From assembly GCF_009730915.1 (NCBI RefSeq), contig NC_052479.1, forward strand, positions 29,699,610 through 29,763,609: a stretch of DNA of 64,000 nucleotides, written 5' to 3'. Each line of letters begins with the position of its first letter. The first letter of the stretch is position 1. The notes beneath the pieces are model-generated. The model was not told the origin of the DNA. It worked only from the letters and a program-made list of their open reading frames with translations, and ran no database searches. Of the stretch, positions 43,661 through 57,439 are shown piece after piece. The DNA is from Dioscorea cayenensis subsp. rotundata. Taxonomy: Eukaryota > Streptophyta > Magnoliopsida > Dioscoreales > Dioscoreaceae. The translations under genes were made by a program, and so were the position numbers.

Positions 43661-45909
43661 GAGTATTAAGTTTTACGAAGTAAAAATCTTGCTCTAGGCA
43701 TACCTTAATCAGTTCACCTTCACAATAACCATCAAACTCAGCACTGCAAATTATAGAAGAAACTGAGGTGATATCCAAGATGTCTGAGAAAAAAAATATT
43801 AATAATAATAATCAAGCTTATACGTACGCCGCTAGCTCTTTCTGTACGCGAACAGCTTCTACTTGGACAACCATTTGAGCCTTCTTAACAGTCTCATATA
43901 AGTTTTGCATGTTTCCCAAGAAACCTGCCTATGTTATGCATGAGTGATTGAAAACTAATTGGGTTAGCTGTCACTAAAAATACTTTACCATTTGGTCTAT
44001 GAAGTACAATATTCTCATGAAATAAAAGTCTGGTTCACAATAGTAGAAACACTGCTTGAAATAACCCATATAAGAATTTTAAAAAGAAAAAAAAAGTGCT
44101 GTGGCATATAATGGAAAATGAACTCTTTCAGCTCCATTGAGACTAGATCATCTGGACAACATTTGTGAACTAGCACCATGTCTAAAACTGAAAGTAGAAA
44201 TTTGTGATAAACCAAATTGCTTTAGTAATTGATGCAGCAGTAAAAACATAATAGTGTAGGCTAAATATTATAGATGGGGACAACTTTAATCAAACTTCAC
44301 AAGGGAACAAAATAAAATCAAGTTTAATTGCAACCAGTGTGAACCAGTCAGTTTTAATAACACATGAATAACCAAAAAAAATTTTATTTTGCCATTTGCT
44401 CCTTGTCTTTACTGGTTTGATTTAGGAATGTACCAATCACTTATGCTTTTCACAATGGGTATATATTATAAGGTATGGGAATTAGAAGGCAGAACTCAGC
44501 ACATGGGTAAGACCACTCAAGTGCAAGCAAAACACATTGTGCATGGAGATATCTTTTCAATGGAAACTTGCCGCATTTGGATCATAAAGCAAGAATATTT
44601 ACCCACCAAACCACAGGAGATTTCCTTACTGTCAGAATGAATATGAATGATAGATAATCCAATATGGAAAAGGACAAAAAAAAAAAAATCCCCCACCTGG
44701 GGGGAATTAGTATTAATACCTAAGAAAGTGAGAGAAAATTTGTATTTTTCTTTTTCCCATTCCAATATCAATAGGTTGATTGTTTCGCTCCAGTATCTTC
44801 CAAAAAGGAAATATTAAAGAAAATTGAGGTATCTTTTTTATGCAAACTTAACCATTCTTGACAGTTTGGATCAGTAAAGCAATTACATTTACAACATCAA
44901 ACTACATGCAGTTTTTACATTTACTAAAACAGACATGAAGAACAAAGGATGATATTATATTGACAAAAATAAATATGATCAACCTAGCTTGCTCACCTTT
45001 GATGATGTGTCATCACTATTCTCATTCTTCTCCTTCTTTCCACCAAACAAACCATATATCTGAAATGACCTCCTAATGGAAGACTTCTTGCTATTTTGCC
45101 ATGCTAATAACGGAGTGCCCACATGAATTTTTGTGTTTAGCCTGTGACCTGAAGAAGATATGAATAAGATGTTCACAAGCATGTGATAATCCAGGTCTAG
45201 AGTCACCTTTAGGTCAACGATTTAGTGCTTTACTGATAGCAAGTGTGCATGGACATGCGCACATGCACATCTTTAGGTTTACACAATAAGCTACATAAAG
45301 ATTCACATCAATGCCTACAATTAGACACATTAACCATAGCAGGCAGATGAAGCCAATCACAATCAAAGATCCAAATATACATTTACAATCAAAAACTGCA
45401 AGATCAGATTTACAGTTATACCATGTAAAAATTGTCAAGAAATTTACAGATTGAAGTTAACTTCAACTTTTATGATAGGCGACATGACAATGAAATTCCC
45501 CTCAAGAAAGGAATTGATAAACCATCTTCAATGAATTATTAAGCATATCAGACCTATGTATTCACACTCTTAGATCTTAAAACCATAAAAATTAACAAGA
45601 AAGAAAAATTCACCACCCAAAATCAAACCTTCACAAGCATAATTTCACTAAAAAAACGCAACAATAAGTCAAGCACTGGAAAAGCCCTAACCAAACAAAA
45701 AAGTCTCAAATCCAACCAGAGCTAAAGAAACAGAACATATTACCAAATTATAGCAACAAAAGTATGAAAAGGTATGGAAATGGATTATGAAATCAGAATC
45801 AAAGCAAAAAACCATCAATCAAAGACAACGATGGAGAGCGAAGGAGCAGCGCTTGCTTACATATGCGAGCAGAGGGAAACGAGGGGCATAGAGCGCTCGT
45901 CGATGCCAT
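42720..45909 (-). CDS. STIC2: STIC2-like YbaB/EbfC nucleoid-associated protein, plastid
   Basis: Seven exons in coding order: 45,909-45,861; 45,148-44,997; 43,928-43,828; 43,743-43,704; 43,406-43,335; 42,950-42,894; 42,794-42,720; 181 residues, about the length of the Arabidopsis protein. Bacterial YbaB proteins bind DNA as dimers; the plant STIC2 form is in the chloroplast stroma and is linked to thylakoid protein biogenesis. The first 60 residues (MASTSALCPSFPSARI...) look like a transit peptide. The YbaB core is readable as LGNMQNLYETVKKAQMVVQ, QKELAAAEFDGYCEGELIKVTLSGNQQPIRTEITEAAME and KLSLLVTEAYKDAHQKSVQAMKERMSNLAQSLGMPP. Exon 3 must begin at GCAGGTTTC, four bases before another possible AG. 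A TG microsatellite lies in intron 4. No lesions. Confidence 0.9.
43615..43656. repeat. (TG)21 microsatellite in a STIC2-like intron
   Basis: An uninterrupted TG run lies 48 bases from exon 4 of the STIC2-like gene. Confidence 0.95.
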
Positions 45910-46526
45910 GGAAGACAAGACGAAGAGCTCAGCGAGAGAGACCGAGAGAGCTTGAGATTGAAAGAGGATAGAAAAGACGAAAAGTTGGGATTTTTATCAG
46001 TAAAAGAAGAGCTTGCTTTCTCGATATTGTTCCCCAAAATGACGGAATTGCCCTTTTCAGGGTTTCAGAGTAAAACATTTTGGGTTTAAGGACAAATAAA
46101 AAATTTCCTTCCAAAAATTACATATTTACATTTTTTTATTTTTTTATTTTTGAGAAAATTTATGATTTTTTTTTATTGTAGATGATAAAAAATGAAGGGA
46201 TGATCCTTAAAATTTTTGTTATTAATTTTTTAAAATTTTCTAAAAATATTTCTATTCCCTAAACTACATAATGTTTTTTGCTTTTATCAATATCAATTCA
46301 AACAATCTTTAACAAATACGCTAAAATAAAAATATCTGTTGAATTTAGTAATCAAAATAAAAATTTCTTTTAATTTGTTAAAAATATTGCTTTATTAAAA
46401 AAATTTTAAAAAAAACTACCAAAAAATCCCTCCAATTTTTCCAATTCCATAAAAAATTCCTCAAATTTCTAGTCCTCCTGGAATATCCTGATTTTTAAAT
46501 TATTTATTTTTAAAATTATATCTATG

Positions 46527-46566
<40 letters not shown>

Positions 46567-47058
46567 AACAAGGATCAAAAAGAAAAAAACAAAAATAAAA
46601 GGTTGAAAATTTATTAAAAAAAATGGCTGATGAAGTTGAAAACTTCAGGGACTTGTAAATAATTTTATCTAAAATATATATTCCTTCCTATTCAAACCGA
46701 CAAAATAATTCAATGGAGTACCTCAAGATTGTTCAGACTTTTGTCAAATATATCAACCAACAATTATCAAAAAATACATGCATATATATATATATACCAA
46801 TGAAGTTCATGGATTCAAATAACATACAAACAAAATTCATTAAACAAAGTTACAATGTTTAAGAACATCACAATCCCCTGCACAAAAAACAATAAATAGC
46901 AAAATCACTCCTTTCAAACATTCCCCAAAACAAAACAAAAGCAAAGAAATTGTCTTTTTCCTTGATGTATTTACTGAAAACTAAAAAATAAAACCAAAAC
47001 AAGCAATTCTAAGAACTTAATAGATTAGTTTCTCTGCATCTTCATATTCTGTTTCATT
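45910..47058. other. Spacer between the STIC2-like start and the zinc-finger gene end
   Basis: The first 130 bases are the probable leader and promoter of the STIC2-like gene. The middle is very AT-rich with a (TA)n tract at 46,529-46,562. The last 200 bases are probably the 3' untranslated region of the zinc-finger gene. No gene seen. Confidence 0.5.
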
Positions 47059-48949
47059 TTAAGATCTAAGCCAATGTTTCAGTTCATTGAGGTGAGAATG
47101 CAAGATAGGCCAGCTATTGCATTTCAAACCACATACTTTGCACAAGAACTCAGCCCGGTTCTTCGGTTTGTTTAAATTCTCAGCTTCTGCAGAGCTGCAA
47201 GTATCCGATGACGTCGAGGCGGAGCAGTTATTCGATGCTATCAAGGCTTTGTGCCTCTTTCCATTAAAATGATCATCCAGGCTTTCTTTGCTCGTTGTAG
47301 TGATTTGACAGAGATCACAAGCAAATTTTCTTTTGTTTCCAGAATAATTATTGCTTGAAGGTTTGTACTGCAAACCAAAATAATCATCAGAATCTAATTA
47401 AAACGATTTGTGTAGAACTCGATGATAATAAATTGTTTTCTGATTCTCAACTTCAAGAACAATCACAAAATTATCAATCTCTCATTCATATCATTAGTTC
47501 TCATTCAACTAAATGTTATAATTTACAATAACAAATGAGAACTCTCCAATGAAATGCATATATAACATGAATTCTGTTCTAGTTTCATAATGAGACAAAT
47601 CATGCATGGTGAAAAAATAGCAGCTGTTCACATCTTTGATTCTGATGGTATTTTTTTCTTTTCATGCAACAAAAACTATTGTAAAGTCAAATAATAAGTT
47701 CATTGTTTTCATAATGTCATATATCAACAAAAAACTCAACCCATGGAATTGCTAAACATAATATCAGGTAAGCTTAAACCTATCAATGCTCAGTAAAGAT
47801 ATCAATTGAAACAAAGCCGAAAACTTCAAGAGCACAATAATTCAATTCACCAATAAAACAAAACAATCTCAGCATAACATGCAAAGACAATCAAATTTGC
47901 AAATCAAAAATTATGAAGCATTGAATTAAACAGTTGAATTGAGTTCAAGAAATCACCTCCGGAACAGATGACGGCCCTGAAAGCCTTATCTCTGGCTTAT
48001 AAACAGTAACCATCGGTACTGGCTTGGGAGGACTGGACACTGGCTCAACAAAAGGCTTGGACAACCCTGAAAGCCTCATCTCCGGCTTATAAACAGTAAC
48101 CATTGGCACTGGCTTGGGAGGACTGGGCACTGGCTCAACACAAGGCTTGGAATCAACGACCACCAACGATGGCCTAGAACTCGGCTCTGGTTCAGCACTC
48201 TCCAGAGGAAGAAAATCCGGGAACGGTGGCAATGCACGGACATTCTCCTCCGGCGGAGAAACTGATCTTTCAACCGCAGGCCTGGGCATCAAATCCGGCA
48301 AGGCGGCTGCTGGTGATCTCCTTAAATTATCCTTGATAAAACTCGGCAAGTGACGTCCTTCAAACCCTAATCTTGGAACCAAAGATTCATCATCCCTCTC
48401 GCCATGACAACATCTAAACATCATCTCCCTCTCCAAACCCAATTCCCTTCTGACCTCTTCCTCAAGAACTTGGCTTTCCCTTCTTGCAAGCAACTCCGCT
48501 CTGATCTTCACCTTCTTCGCTTCCCTTGATGCACTAGAATTCTCAAAACCAACATCAACAGTCGATCGATCCAAAGAACCCATCTGATACCTCCGGAACC
48601 CATCAACATCCGGTTCATTGTCATAAAATTTATCCCATGATGATGCCATCGGAAGCGTCTCCTCCCTCTCGCCATGACAACACCTAAACATCATCTCCTT
48701 CTCCAAGCCCAATTCCCTTCTGACCTCTTCCTCAAGGATTTGTCTTTCCCTCCTTGCAAGCAACTCAGCTCTGATTTTCGCCTTCTTTGCCTCCCAATCT
48801 GCAGAACAACCAACTCAAAAACATCCAATCAAAACCCTAATTCCAAACAAAGAAAAAAATTGAAAAAAAAGGACATTTTTTAGGGCATTACGTGAACTCA
48901 ATCGCATTGAAACCGGGCGATGATCGCTTCCTCCAATACAGAACTCCAT
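47059..48949 (-). CDS. Protein with two U1-type C2H2 zinc fingers and internal repeats
   Basis: Three exons in coding order: 48,949-48,892; 48,798-47,957; 47,367-47,059; 402 residues starting MEFCIGGSDHRPVSMRL. The C-terminus has two zinc fingers of the U1/matrin type: FACDLCQITTTSKESLDDHF followed by GKRH, and FLCKVCGLKCNSW...HSHLNELKH. U1-type fingers often bind double-stranded or structured RNA. The middle exon is repetitive. A block IRAELLARRE.Q.LEEEVRR followed by ELGL and FRCCHGER occurs twice, and a Pro-rich block VEPV.SPPKPVPMVTVYKPE occurs twice. The first block is charged and likely a coiled coil. The long first intron ends after a C|AT codon split. I recognise the fingers but not the full protein; a close family name is not offered. 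Confidence 0.8.
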
Positions 48950-49467
48950 TGCAGACCTTCCGTGGAGATCAATCAATCAATCAAGCAACAATGGCAAGGG
49001 ATTCGTGCGAGAGATTTCCCCATTAAATAGAAACCCTAATTTGATTCCTATCCGTAACAAACCCTAATTTGATTTGAATTCGAAGTGGCTCAATAAATAG
49101 GCGCGACTGGTGAAACTTTTTCACATACACCCTCATAAATCTAAGAATTTCAAAAGACTAAAATAAAGTTTTACACAGGACATATAAGCAAAACTCTGAA
49201 AATTTAAACTGAAACAGAACAAGAATATAGTACCAAGTTTGCTACTAAAATGTGATGATAAATCCAATGAATTCAGAGAAAAACAAAAAAGAAAAAAAAA
49301 ATCCATGATAATCATCAACACTATTAGTGATACAGAGAAATATGTACAATCATCAAATGTTGCATTGTGGCTCAACACAAAAGTATTGATTTTTCTTTTA
49401 GTTTAAGGGTTTGTCGGGTTCTATATGGTTCGTCGGAGAGATGCCCGTCCAGTCACCGGTGAATTCA
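48950..49467. other. Zinc-finger gene promoter and PP2C 3' flank
   Basis: Bases 48,950-49,110 are the probable leader and promoter of the zinc-finger gene (an AAACCCTAA telo-box type word occurs at about 49,029 and 49,060). The remainder to 49,467 is probably 3' untranslated sequence of the PP2C gene. No other gene. Confidence 0.5.
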
Positions 49468-52400
49468 CTAGTTTGCAATCTCATTCTTCACTTCTTTCGA
49501 TGTCGTTTGTGTCTCTGATGCAGTCTGTGCTGATTGACCGGAGGTGGCAGCGTCAGAGTTTATCGGTTTCTTGAACTGAACCAGGATCATGGTCATGTTG
49601 TCGCATCCCTCTCCGCCGGCTGTAGTAGGAGCCAAGCATCTGTCGAGGACTCTCTCGCATACAGCTGATAAACTGGTCTCCTGAATTTGACGACAGATTT
49701 TAGACTGTTAGAGTTGTCTTGTTATGGGAATAAATAATTATCAAGTGATTCGACAAATATAAATGTTAATAATCGAGAAGTTCTCAAGCGAGGTTTTTCA
49801 CAACTTACAATGTTTATGTGTTCATGGATGAAATCTACAAGCTGCTGGCTTGACATACAATCCCTTCACATAACATCACAGAGATAATCAGAAAGATAGA
49901 AGTTAATCAAACCTGTTCATTGTGTTTGAGTACCAAAGAAAAAAAACACATTCTTCTCAATTTGATTCTGAATGTGAAGTTTATTTATCGAAGATAGTAT
50001 TTTCTCTATAGAATATCGAGACCGTGAAAAGTTGGCCTGGGTCCTGCTCAGAGATCATGCAGTGCATAGATCTCTGATAAGAATCCACTTTGAAGTTTGA
50101 ACCATGTAACTAGACATTCAAAAGAATTTTAAACGGCAATTGGAAATCTGAAACACACCATTGAGTTAATCTAACAAGTTCGACAATGTGATCTATCAGA
50201 AAGGAATATTTATCAAGATTGTGGAATATTGATGAACAACTTGTAGCAAGCTTTTCTATGATTGAGTGTGGTATAAAGTGGCTTACCAGATGCCATCACA
50301 TGCTAGGACAATAAAATCATCATCATCACATAGATCAACCTACAAAATAAACCATGTAAAAGTAAAGCTTCCCATAGATAGAACACTTGTAAGCATGTTA
50401 AAAAAGGTTATTCACTGAGTAGGCCCTTACAACGCTTAAATCAGGGTTGGCAGTTACTATTTGCTTTTCAGCGGGCAGAAACTTGTTCTGCTTGAATTCC
50501 ATGTCTCCTGAAGTAGAATGCTTATTAGTATGTCAAAAGAAATAAATCAAATAATTTACCTTGCTTTCCAGAGTATCTGAGTGGCAAGATAGACAAGCCT
50601 ACCGATCGCTCTTGCAAGGTTCAAACTTCCATTAACTCGTCCTGCATGAATGAAGCCACCCGCTTTTAAAATCCTATCTCTCTCAGCCTCAAGCTCGGGC
50701 TTGTGATCCCTTGACAAATTGTAGGCCTGTAAGAGGGAAACCCATGGAGCACATTGTAATTCACAAGAGGATAGTTTCCTGAATTATCAGCACAAATTTT
50801 TTGCTAAAAGGTTTTTCTGGAATCACATACCTGACCCTTTCTTGAGATTACACAACGAGAATCACCAGCATTTGCAACAATTAGTTGGTTGTTCCTGATA
50901 ACTGCTACGCATGCAGTGCTACCAGAAGTTGGCCCAGTGAAGTCAGAATGGGGCCCCTAATCATAAGGGTTCTTGGTCAATTATACTGTAGTTTAGAATG
51001 TATCTCTATTCCTAAGATGAAAGAAAGATTGGGCCCATAGAAATGCTTAATCATGAACAGTGAATTCATCACACGCTGAGCAGCAAGATCAATCACTTCA
51101 CGGTTTAAGATATCCGTTTATGTTCAAAAGAAGGTACTACAGACAATATGTAGACATACCATGATAGATGTGACAATGTTCATAACCTTCACCCTAGTGA
51201 CCACAGAGTGCAAAAGAGTATTGCAGTGAAAAGTTAAGACAATTGCACAAAAGATAATACCTCCTCATAAGCCCAGTCATCTTGTTGGTCATTTGAATCA
51301 CTACCCTTTGGAGACCAGATCAGACCTTCTATCATACCAGTAAACTTGTTTATCTTATCTCCCAACACAGACAATTCTCTCCACCCTCTCTGTCCTTTCA
51401 TCATTTCATCCATTCTAAGGGCATAAAACAAGAAAACTTCACACTTACCCTCTATTTATGTTATTTAAAAAAACAATGTTCATGCGGCCAAAAAACAGAT
51501 AGTATCCATAGGCAATATTGGAAGGACAAAGGGGCAAAAAAGAGCAACCTGAAAAAAGCTCTCTGAATAGAAGCACCTAAGTCACCAGCAGAGTAGGCCT
51601 CTTGTTTGAGCACTTGGGCGTGAAGAAATTTTGCACAGAACTTGGCGACTACTTTTCCTGAAATTGAAATATGTCTTAATTCCAACATGGTAGAGCAATT
51701 TGCAAAATATGGATAAAATTCAAGGAATGTTAACTCCTTTCTTTCTTATGACGCTAACTATTCTATTGGTCAACATGAATTAGTTTTTCTCAAATCAGTA
51801 CCTTATCAAGAAATGAGTATTACAAAATTGGATTGAGGCTAACCTGAACCAATGAATAAAAAAAAAGGCTAATTCTCCATAAAATCTGTTTCCTTTGGAG
51901 GGATATCAAACTTAGAATTTTGATGAGGAACCATGATGGATGCTCATTTAATGGTTTTCTCTTTTCTTTACTTGTTAATTGGGGTCATATATATATATAT
52001 ATATATATATAATGAACCAATAACATATAAACAAAAAATAAATAAGTAAATAAATAAAGAGGCATTAAAAAATATATTATTTGATCAGCAGTGAAGGGGA
52101 ATATTCCACAGATCAATCAAAGAATATCGCAGAGTGAACACTGTCAGAAATATAATGAAACAAAATCAAATCACAGAAAATAAAAGAACTAATCGTTGAT
52201 TGACAAAAAATAAATAAAGCAACAAATTACCTCCGTGGCCATCATATACGCCAAAGAATGCGGTGGAAGCATCAAGATCAGGCAAAGCAGCATGCTAAAT
52301 AATTTAAAACGTACACAACAGAATTAGTGACAAAATTTTTAATATAAGGTAAACAAACAGCTCAAGCTAACGAATAGAAAGTCAGGTATGTTTAAAAGCA

Positions 52401-53361
52401 TTAATCACTAGCATTACATAAACAACATGGCTATAAGAAAATATGCAACATCATGCTATCTTCAAGAAAAATATATGAGCAAACATAGAAACTTGATATC
52501 AACTTAAAGATCATTCTGTTTGTGTATTGCATCGTAAATGAATTAGAACTGGTTTGGTTCCTAACAATAGTTTCGCCACAGAAGTCAATCAAGCATTTAA
52601 AATACTACTAGATTAGTAAATGGTCCACACTCAGAGATAATATGTAATCTGTAAGCATTGGAATGAATGATATCTCATTTGATCTTCTTTATAGGGTCCA
52701 AACATCACTTAAGTGAAAAGACTACCTCAATAAATGATTTACCAGCACAACAAAGAAATTAATCCCAGAAGCACTTCCATTTTTTAAGTAATTGAAAAAA
52801 AATTAAAGTGAAGTCCACGTATGAATTTTGAATATCTGGAACATACTGACATAATCGTTACACTATTCACCTCTAGAACATATTGACATAATTTCACAAA
52901 TCATATTGAACGACAACAAAATGAGATATGTATAAAAAACTTAACTCACCTCTCCTTATTTAGAACAACTAAGTTTGCAGAATCTGCAACTAAGATGATG
53001 AAAAGTATTCAATTTAATCATTTTGCTATAAAATATAAAAAATTTACAATTAAAAAAAAATCTAAGTCAAATAAAAAAATACCCTTTATGAGCTTATTGA
53101 CTTTCAAATAAAATTTTACCAAATCCAATTATCTTGATTCTTGTATGTTATATTTATCATGCTATTATTCAGTTCAAAATCACATATCACAGAAATTTAT
53201 GGAGAAAAACTACAGATAGAAAAAAAGTTTCTAATGGTACTAACAGCATCTTCCATAGTGGCACGCCATCCTTGCATAGAAGAAAGACCAAATCTAAGCT
53301 TGGCATTCTCTCCATCTTCAGAGAACTTTTCCGTTTTTGGAGTACTAAGATATATTCCCAT
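49468..53361 (-). CDS. Protein phosphatase 2C (PPM family)
   Basis: Ten coding exons in order: 53,361-53,245; 52,294-52,231; 51,657-51,549; 51,414-51,261; 50,956-50,831; 50,726-50,603; 50,507-50,431; 50,339-50,287; 49,863-49,809; 49,680-49,468; 363 residues. PP2Cs are Mg/Mn-dependent Ser/Thr phosphatases. The metal-binding and core motifs are whole: [62 protein letters not shown] and GCDNMTMI. The N-terminus [19 protein letters not shown] starts with MG and may be myristoylated. The acidic insert near [19 protein letters not shown] is typical of the plant PP2C60/At2g33700-like group. The 5' untranslated region is split by a long intron (see next entry). No lesions. Confidence 0.95.
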
Positions 53362-54730
53362 ATTCTTGGATCGACCAACCTGAAAACACTGTATTTCTCA
53401 AATGTCAATGGCAACTTTTCACGAATTATGTGATCAGAAGACTCAGAACACGGCAAACCTTCGTGATGCCTAATTGTATGTACGACAGAACTCCAAAGAC
53501 AACTCCTTTGATATTATTGACAAAATAAAAAGTTTGCAGACATGAGAAAGCTCAATGATCCAATCGAGAACAAGAGACCCACGTCACAACAGTTCAGTGC
53601 CAACACCTCGAGAAAATCCAATACATCTCAACTCTACAAATAGAAAACCAAAGCTCAATGAGCATTATCTTGTCGAGAATTGAATATAACATGTGTGGGC
53701 AAATGCATTGATAACCATGCTAAAAGAGTTCAAAGACCAATAAAACCAAACGCTCCAATGAAATCCAAGAAATTGCATCTTTAAGTGTATTTTCCACACA
53801 ATGAACAAATCAAGACCAAAGAATTATAAACAATAATAGATTCCATGAGTTACATGAAGAGGAAATGAGAAAGATGAACTATGACAAAGAAAACTTGAAG
53901 GGCGGCCACATCCAGCTCTGAAACAGTTCAAAAACTCCCATAAACCCTAATCCAAGAATGTAAAAAATCAATACACAAGAAGCACTAGCTTATCCACCAG
54001 AAGAACTCTCAAAATGAAGTACATAAATATTGGCCAAGAATCAAGAAAATCTTTAGGTCAATCAAAACAAGAACCACATCAAAGATAATCATTAGCAAAT
54101 CCTAAAGATCTAAATTCACAAAAAACAGCTCTTAAACACTAATTCTTGATTCATGAGCTCAATTGCTCGGCTTTAACACACAAATCTGAGGTAAATAGAT
54201 TAAAGGTCAACATGCTTCAACAAATTCATAGAAAATAAGAAGGTCAGCATCCAAGGCTCGCAATCTACACAAGAAATCAATACCACAAAGGGTAGAAGTA
54301 AAAAATAGAAACCAGCTCCAGAAAGCCAAAAAAATCCCAAAATTCTCTCACAAAGCCATCTCTCATCCACCAAAGCTCACGCAATTCGATCCAAGCAACA
54401 AAAACAACAATTTTTTTAAAAACAATTTTAAGTTTCCATGGATCAAACCCATTCAACAACAACCAAAACAGCACAAAAGCGAAACAATCGACAGGGATCC
54501 CAGTTCATCCACCAAAAAAGCACCAAATTCCGATCAAATCCCAACAACAAACACAGAAAGATCCGATCTTTACACCATGCCACCACTCCAAACACATCAA
54601 TCCGCACAAAAACACAATAAAGGAATCGATTTTAGGGGACTTACGATTAAAAAGAAGCGAATCAGAGACCAAGAACCCCTCCCAAACCAAGAGAGCCGGC
54701 GGCCTTCACGATTCCGCAAAGGCTCCTCTT
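53362..54730 (-). other. PP2C leader exon and long 5' UTR intron
   Basis: Just before the ATG, the minus strand has an acceptor (ttttcag then gttggtcg, about 53,382). A good donor (aatc then gtaagtcccc, about 54,644) lies in the GC-richer block 54,645-54,730, which looks like a noncoding first exon. The implied intron is about 1.26 kb and contains no coding exon. The exact transcript start is unknown. Confidence 0.6.
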
Positions 54731-56879
54731 CTATTTTTCCTTCTTTTTTTTCCTCGATTTTTCCCCATTTTCTACTTGAGCTCCTTTTGCAATTAAACCC
54801 CTGTAAAATCACTAATTCATAAATAGCACCTCAAACTTCACAACAATAATTGTTATTAATTTATGGGTTTCTCTTCATGTATTTTGCCCCTAAAAAAAAT
54901 TTTTTTTGTTAATTTATATTTACTCATTAAAATATAATTTTAAAATATAAAAAAAATTACGTTTAAATAATATTTCAAAAAATAAATTTAAGCTATTGAA
55001 AAGCCTTGGGTTTTTTTTCCATTTCATATTTTTTAAATATAAACTTTTTTAAAAAATATTAATTATTTATAAACAATTTATAAACCGTGTGCTGCCCCTG
55101 AATCTGGGGTTAGACAAAAGTTGACCGAATCCGCTGTTGGGTTAAAACAGCAAACTCTATCAACAACCATTGATCATGAGGTTTTATGATAATGTACACG
55201 TGGCATTATACTATCGGATGTCTTTTAGTTTTTGCTGTTTTGAGGTGGTATGTGATTTGGATTTTGAATTTCTCAATAAAGCCCAAATTTAAGTTTGTGA
55301 TTTTTTTTCCCTTAAATTTTGCAACTAATCGAGTTTAAATTTGAGAATTACTATTTTTAAAAATTCTAAAAATTGAAAACCAGAGACAATATATATATAT
55401 ATTTTGAAAAAATTACAAATTGATAACTTTCATTGCTTATTGATAATTAAGTTGGGAAAAAGGCAAAGAAAATGTGAACATGATGGGATTATCAATTATG
55501 TGCATTTTTTGGTTTTATTCATGTCAATGATTTGTTCTATATAGATCATCAATTATTAATATTCTTTTCATTTTAGAAAAACTTTTGTAATTTTTCTTCA
55601 AATATATTAATGATGGTAATTTTGTAATTTTTCTTTCCTGATATAAAGTTTCTCTAATTTTTCCATTTAGTTTTTAGTCATTAGTTCTTTATTTTTTTTA
55701 ATATTTTTTTTTATAAAATATCCTTACCACCGGTTTATGTCGGGAAAGAGTAAGATAGGGGCAATTTTGTAATGTTAATTTAATTTTAATTAAATGAGTA
55801 AAAGTTTTGAAAATAAATGATGTTTTGGAGATTTGATAAATTCAAATGACCTTTTGAAAAATTTAAAAAAAATGGAGGGACTTGCTGTTACTTTGGTCAA
55901 TTTTTCCTTATATTTAGTTGAAGGGACTGTTTTAGCAATTTGATTAAATACAAGGGCTTCAATAAAAAAATTCATTATAATAGTCCAAACATGAAACATG
56001 TCACATTTTATTATCATACACTATAACGATTTTTAATAAATTTTTCATAATGATAATAATAAATTATTAATTAATTACTAATTAGTCATAATTAATCGCA
56101 CACTTGTTTGTCCCTCATTTGGCATGCAATTGCAATATATTAATTTTTTTAATCATGTGCTAATGTGTATTGTTTGGATAATTAATTATCATCAATGAAT
56201 GCCACACTACTGTTTTTTATTATTTTTCTTGGCCCATGTAGATATAAATATATCTTTGTGCCATTTTTTTAAAATTTGCCATTTATTATTAATCTTTAAC
56301 ATTTATATACTTGTAATTAATTTAAATAATTGCACATTTAAATTATTAATTAGAAAAAATGTGTATGAATTATGGTGTTTTTTATTCTTTTAGTTTTAAC
56401 ATTTAAATACATTATATACATTTAAATTTCAAATTTACAAACGCTCTTATCAATAGTAATCTAACAATTGCGCACTATGTAATAAAATAGTATAACTGTG
56501 CTTATAAATATAATTACAATAAAAAAATATATTTCCACTAGACTTACAGCTATAAAAAAAATAAAAATAAATAATCAACTCAACTAAAACCTAATTAACC
56601 CTCGCTGCATCTCTTTAATTTTTACTATGTTTAATTATGGACGTTCTGCGAACATCCACAGTTTGTCTTTATATTTATATTTGTAAGTGTTACATGAAAA
56701 TAAATAAATAAATAAAATTATATAAAAAAATTTGCTAAATATAAAACGAATAATTGTTAGTATACTTTCACAAAAATCACATTTACCTTTTTTATATTTT
56801 ATTTATTTGTTTATTTAATTATTTATTTATGTGCTTGACGATCTGGATAAGCCACTACACATTTTTTTTTATTATTATT
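54731..56879. other. AT-rich spacer upstream of PP2C
   Basis: The first 100 bases are probable PP2C promoter. After that the stretch is strongly AT-rich, with poly-A and poly-T runs and small (TA)n tracts near 55,390 and scattered AT words. No gene or defined element was recognised. Confidence 0.45.
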
Positions 56880-56963
56880 AGATCTCAATCATGCAGCAGA
56901 AAAATTGAATCATCGGCCTCTTATATGAAAGTCGAGTGTTTTACCACTAAGTTATTGTCGAGG
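56880..56963 (-). mobile_element. tRNA-derived SINE-like relic
   Basis: On the minus strand, the stretch has the words of a pol III promoter of tRNA type: TAACTTAGTGG (A-box-like) followed by TAAAACACTCGACTTTCATA and then a decayed B-box TGATTCAATTT about 35 bases on. The order and spacing are as in tRNA-derived SINEs, which are common in plants. It does not fold as a sound tRNA, so it is a fossil head without a clear tail. Confidence 0.4.
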
Positions 56964-57439
56964 TAACAAATTTTACTTATATACTACTATAAAATGTTTT
57001 TTATTTTTACTTGTATGACGTCATTGCTAAAAATCAATTTATAAAATTTATAATAATATAGATTCATCTTTTATTTTCCCTATTTTTTTATTCTTAAAAT
57101 GAATCAAAAGAGGCTAATATAATATTTTTTTAATTCATAAAGACTGTAATTCGTCACTCTTGTATTAGTTGACTTTTTTGTCATATTGGTACATGATTGT
57201 AAACATGCTAAGCATGATCTAACCAGGTTTAGCTAAAGCTTTTCTTGAAATTTTAATAGTTTGGCACCATTGTAATTTTGCGAGTTTGAACCTGGCTCAA
57301 TTTAAGTTTAAAATTAAAATGGAATATATTTACTTTTGACAAGTTAAAGACACTGGATTTAATTTGAAAGTAAAATCTCATTTATAACTTATTTTTTATT
57401 TTTTAAAACATGCAGTACAAATAATGTAATAACGTTAAG

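Noticed and set aside
13398-45909. Biosynthetic or plastid gene cluster linking LAP, PNSB1 and STIC2
   Set aside because: The genes belong to unrelated processes, lie on both strands and are mixed with signalling and transport genes; nothing supports a functional cluster.
51234-51431. Independent 65-codon minus-strand gene
   Set aside because: It is exon 4 of the PP2C gene running into its flanking introns.
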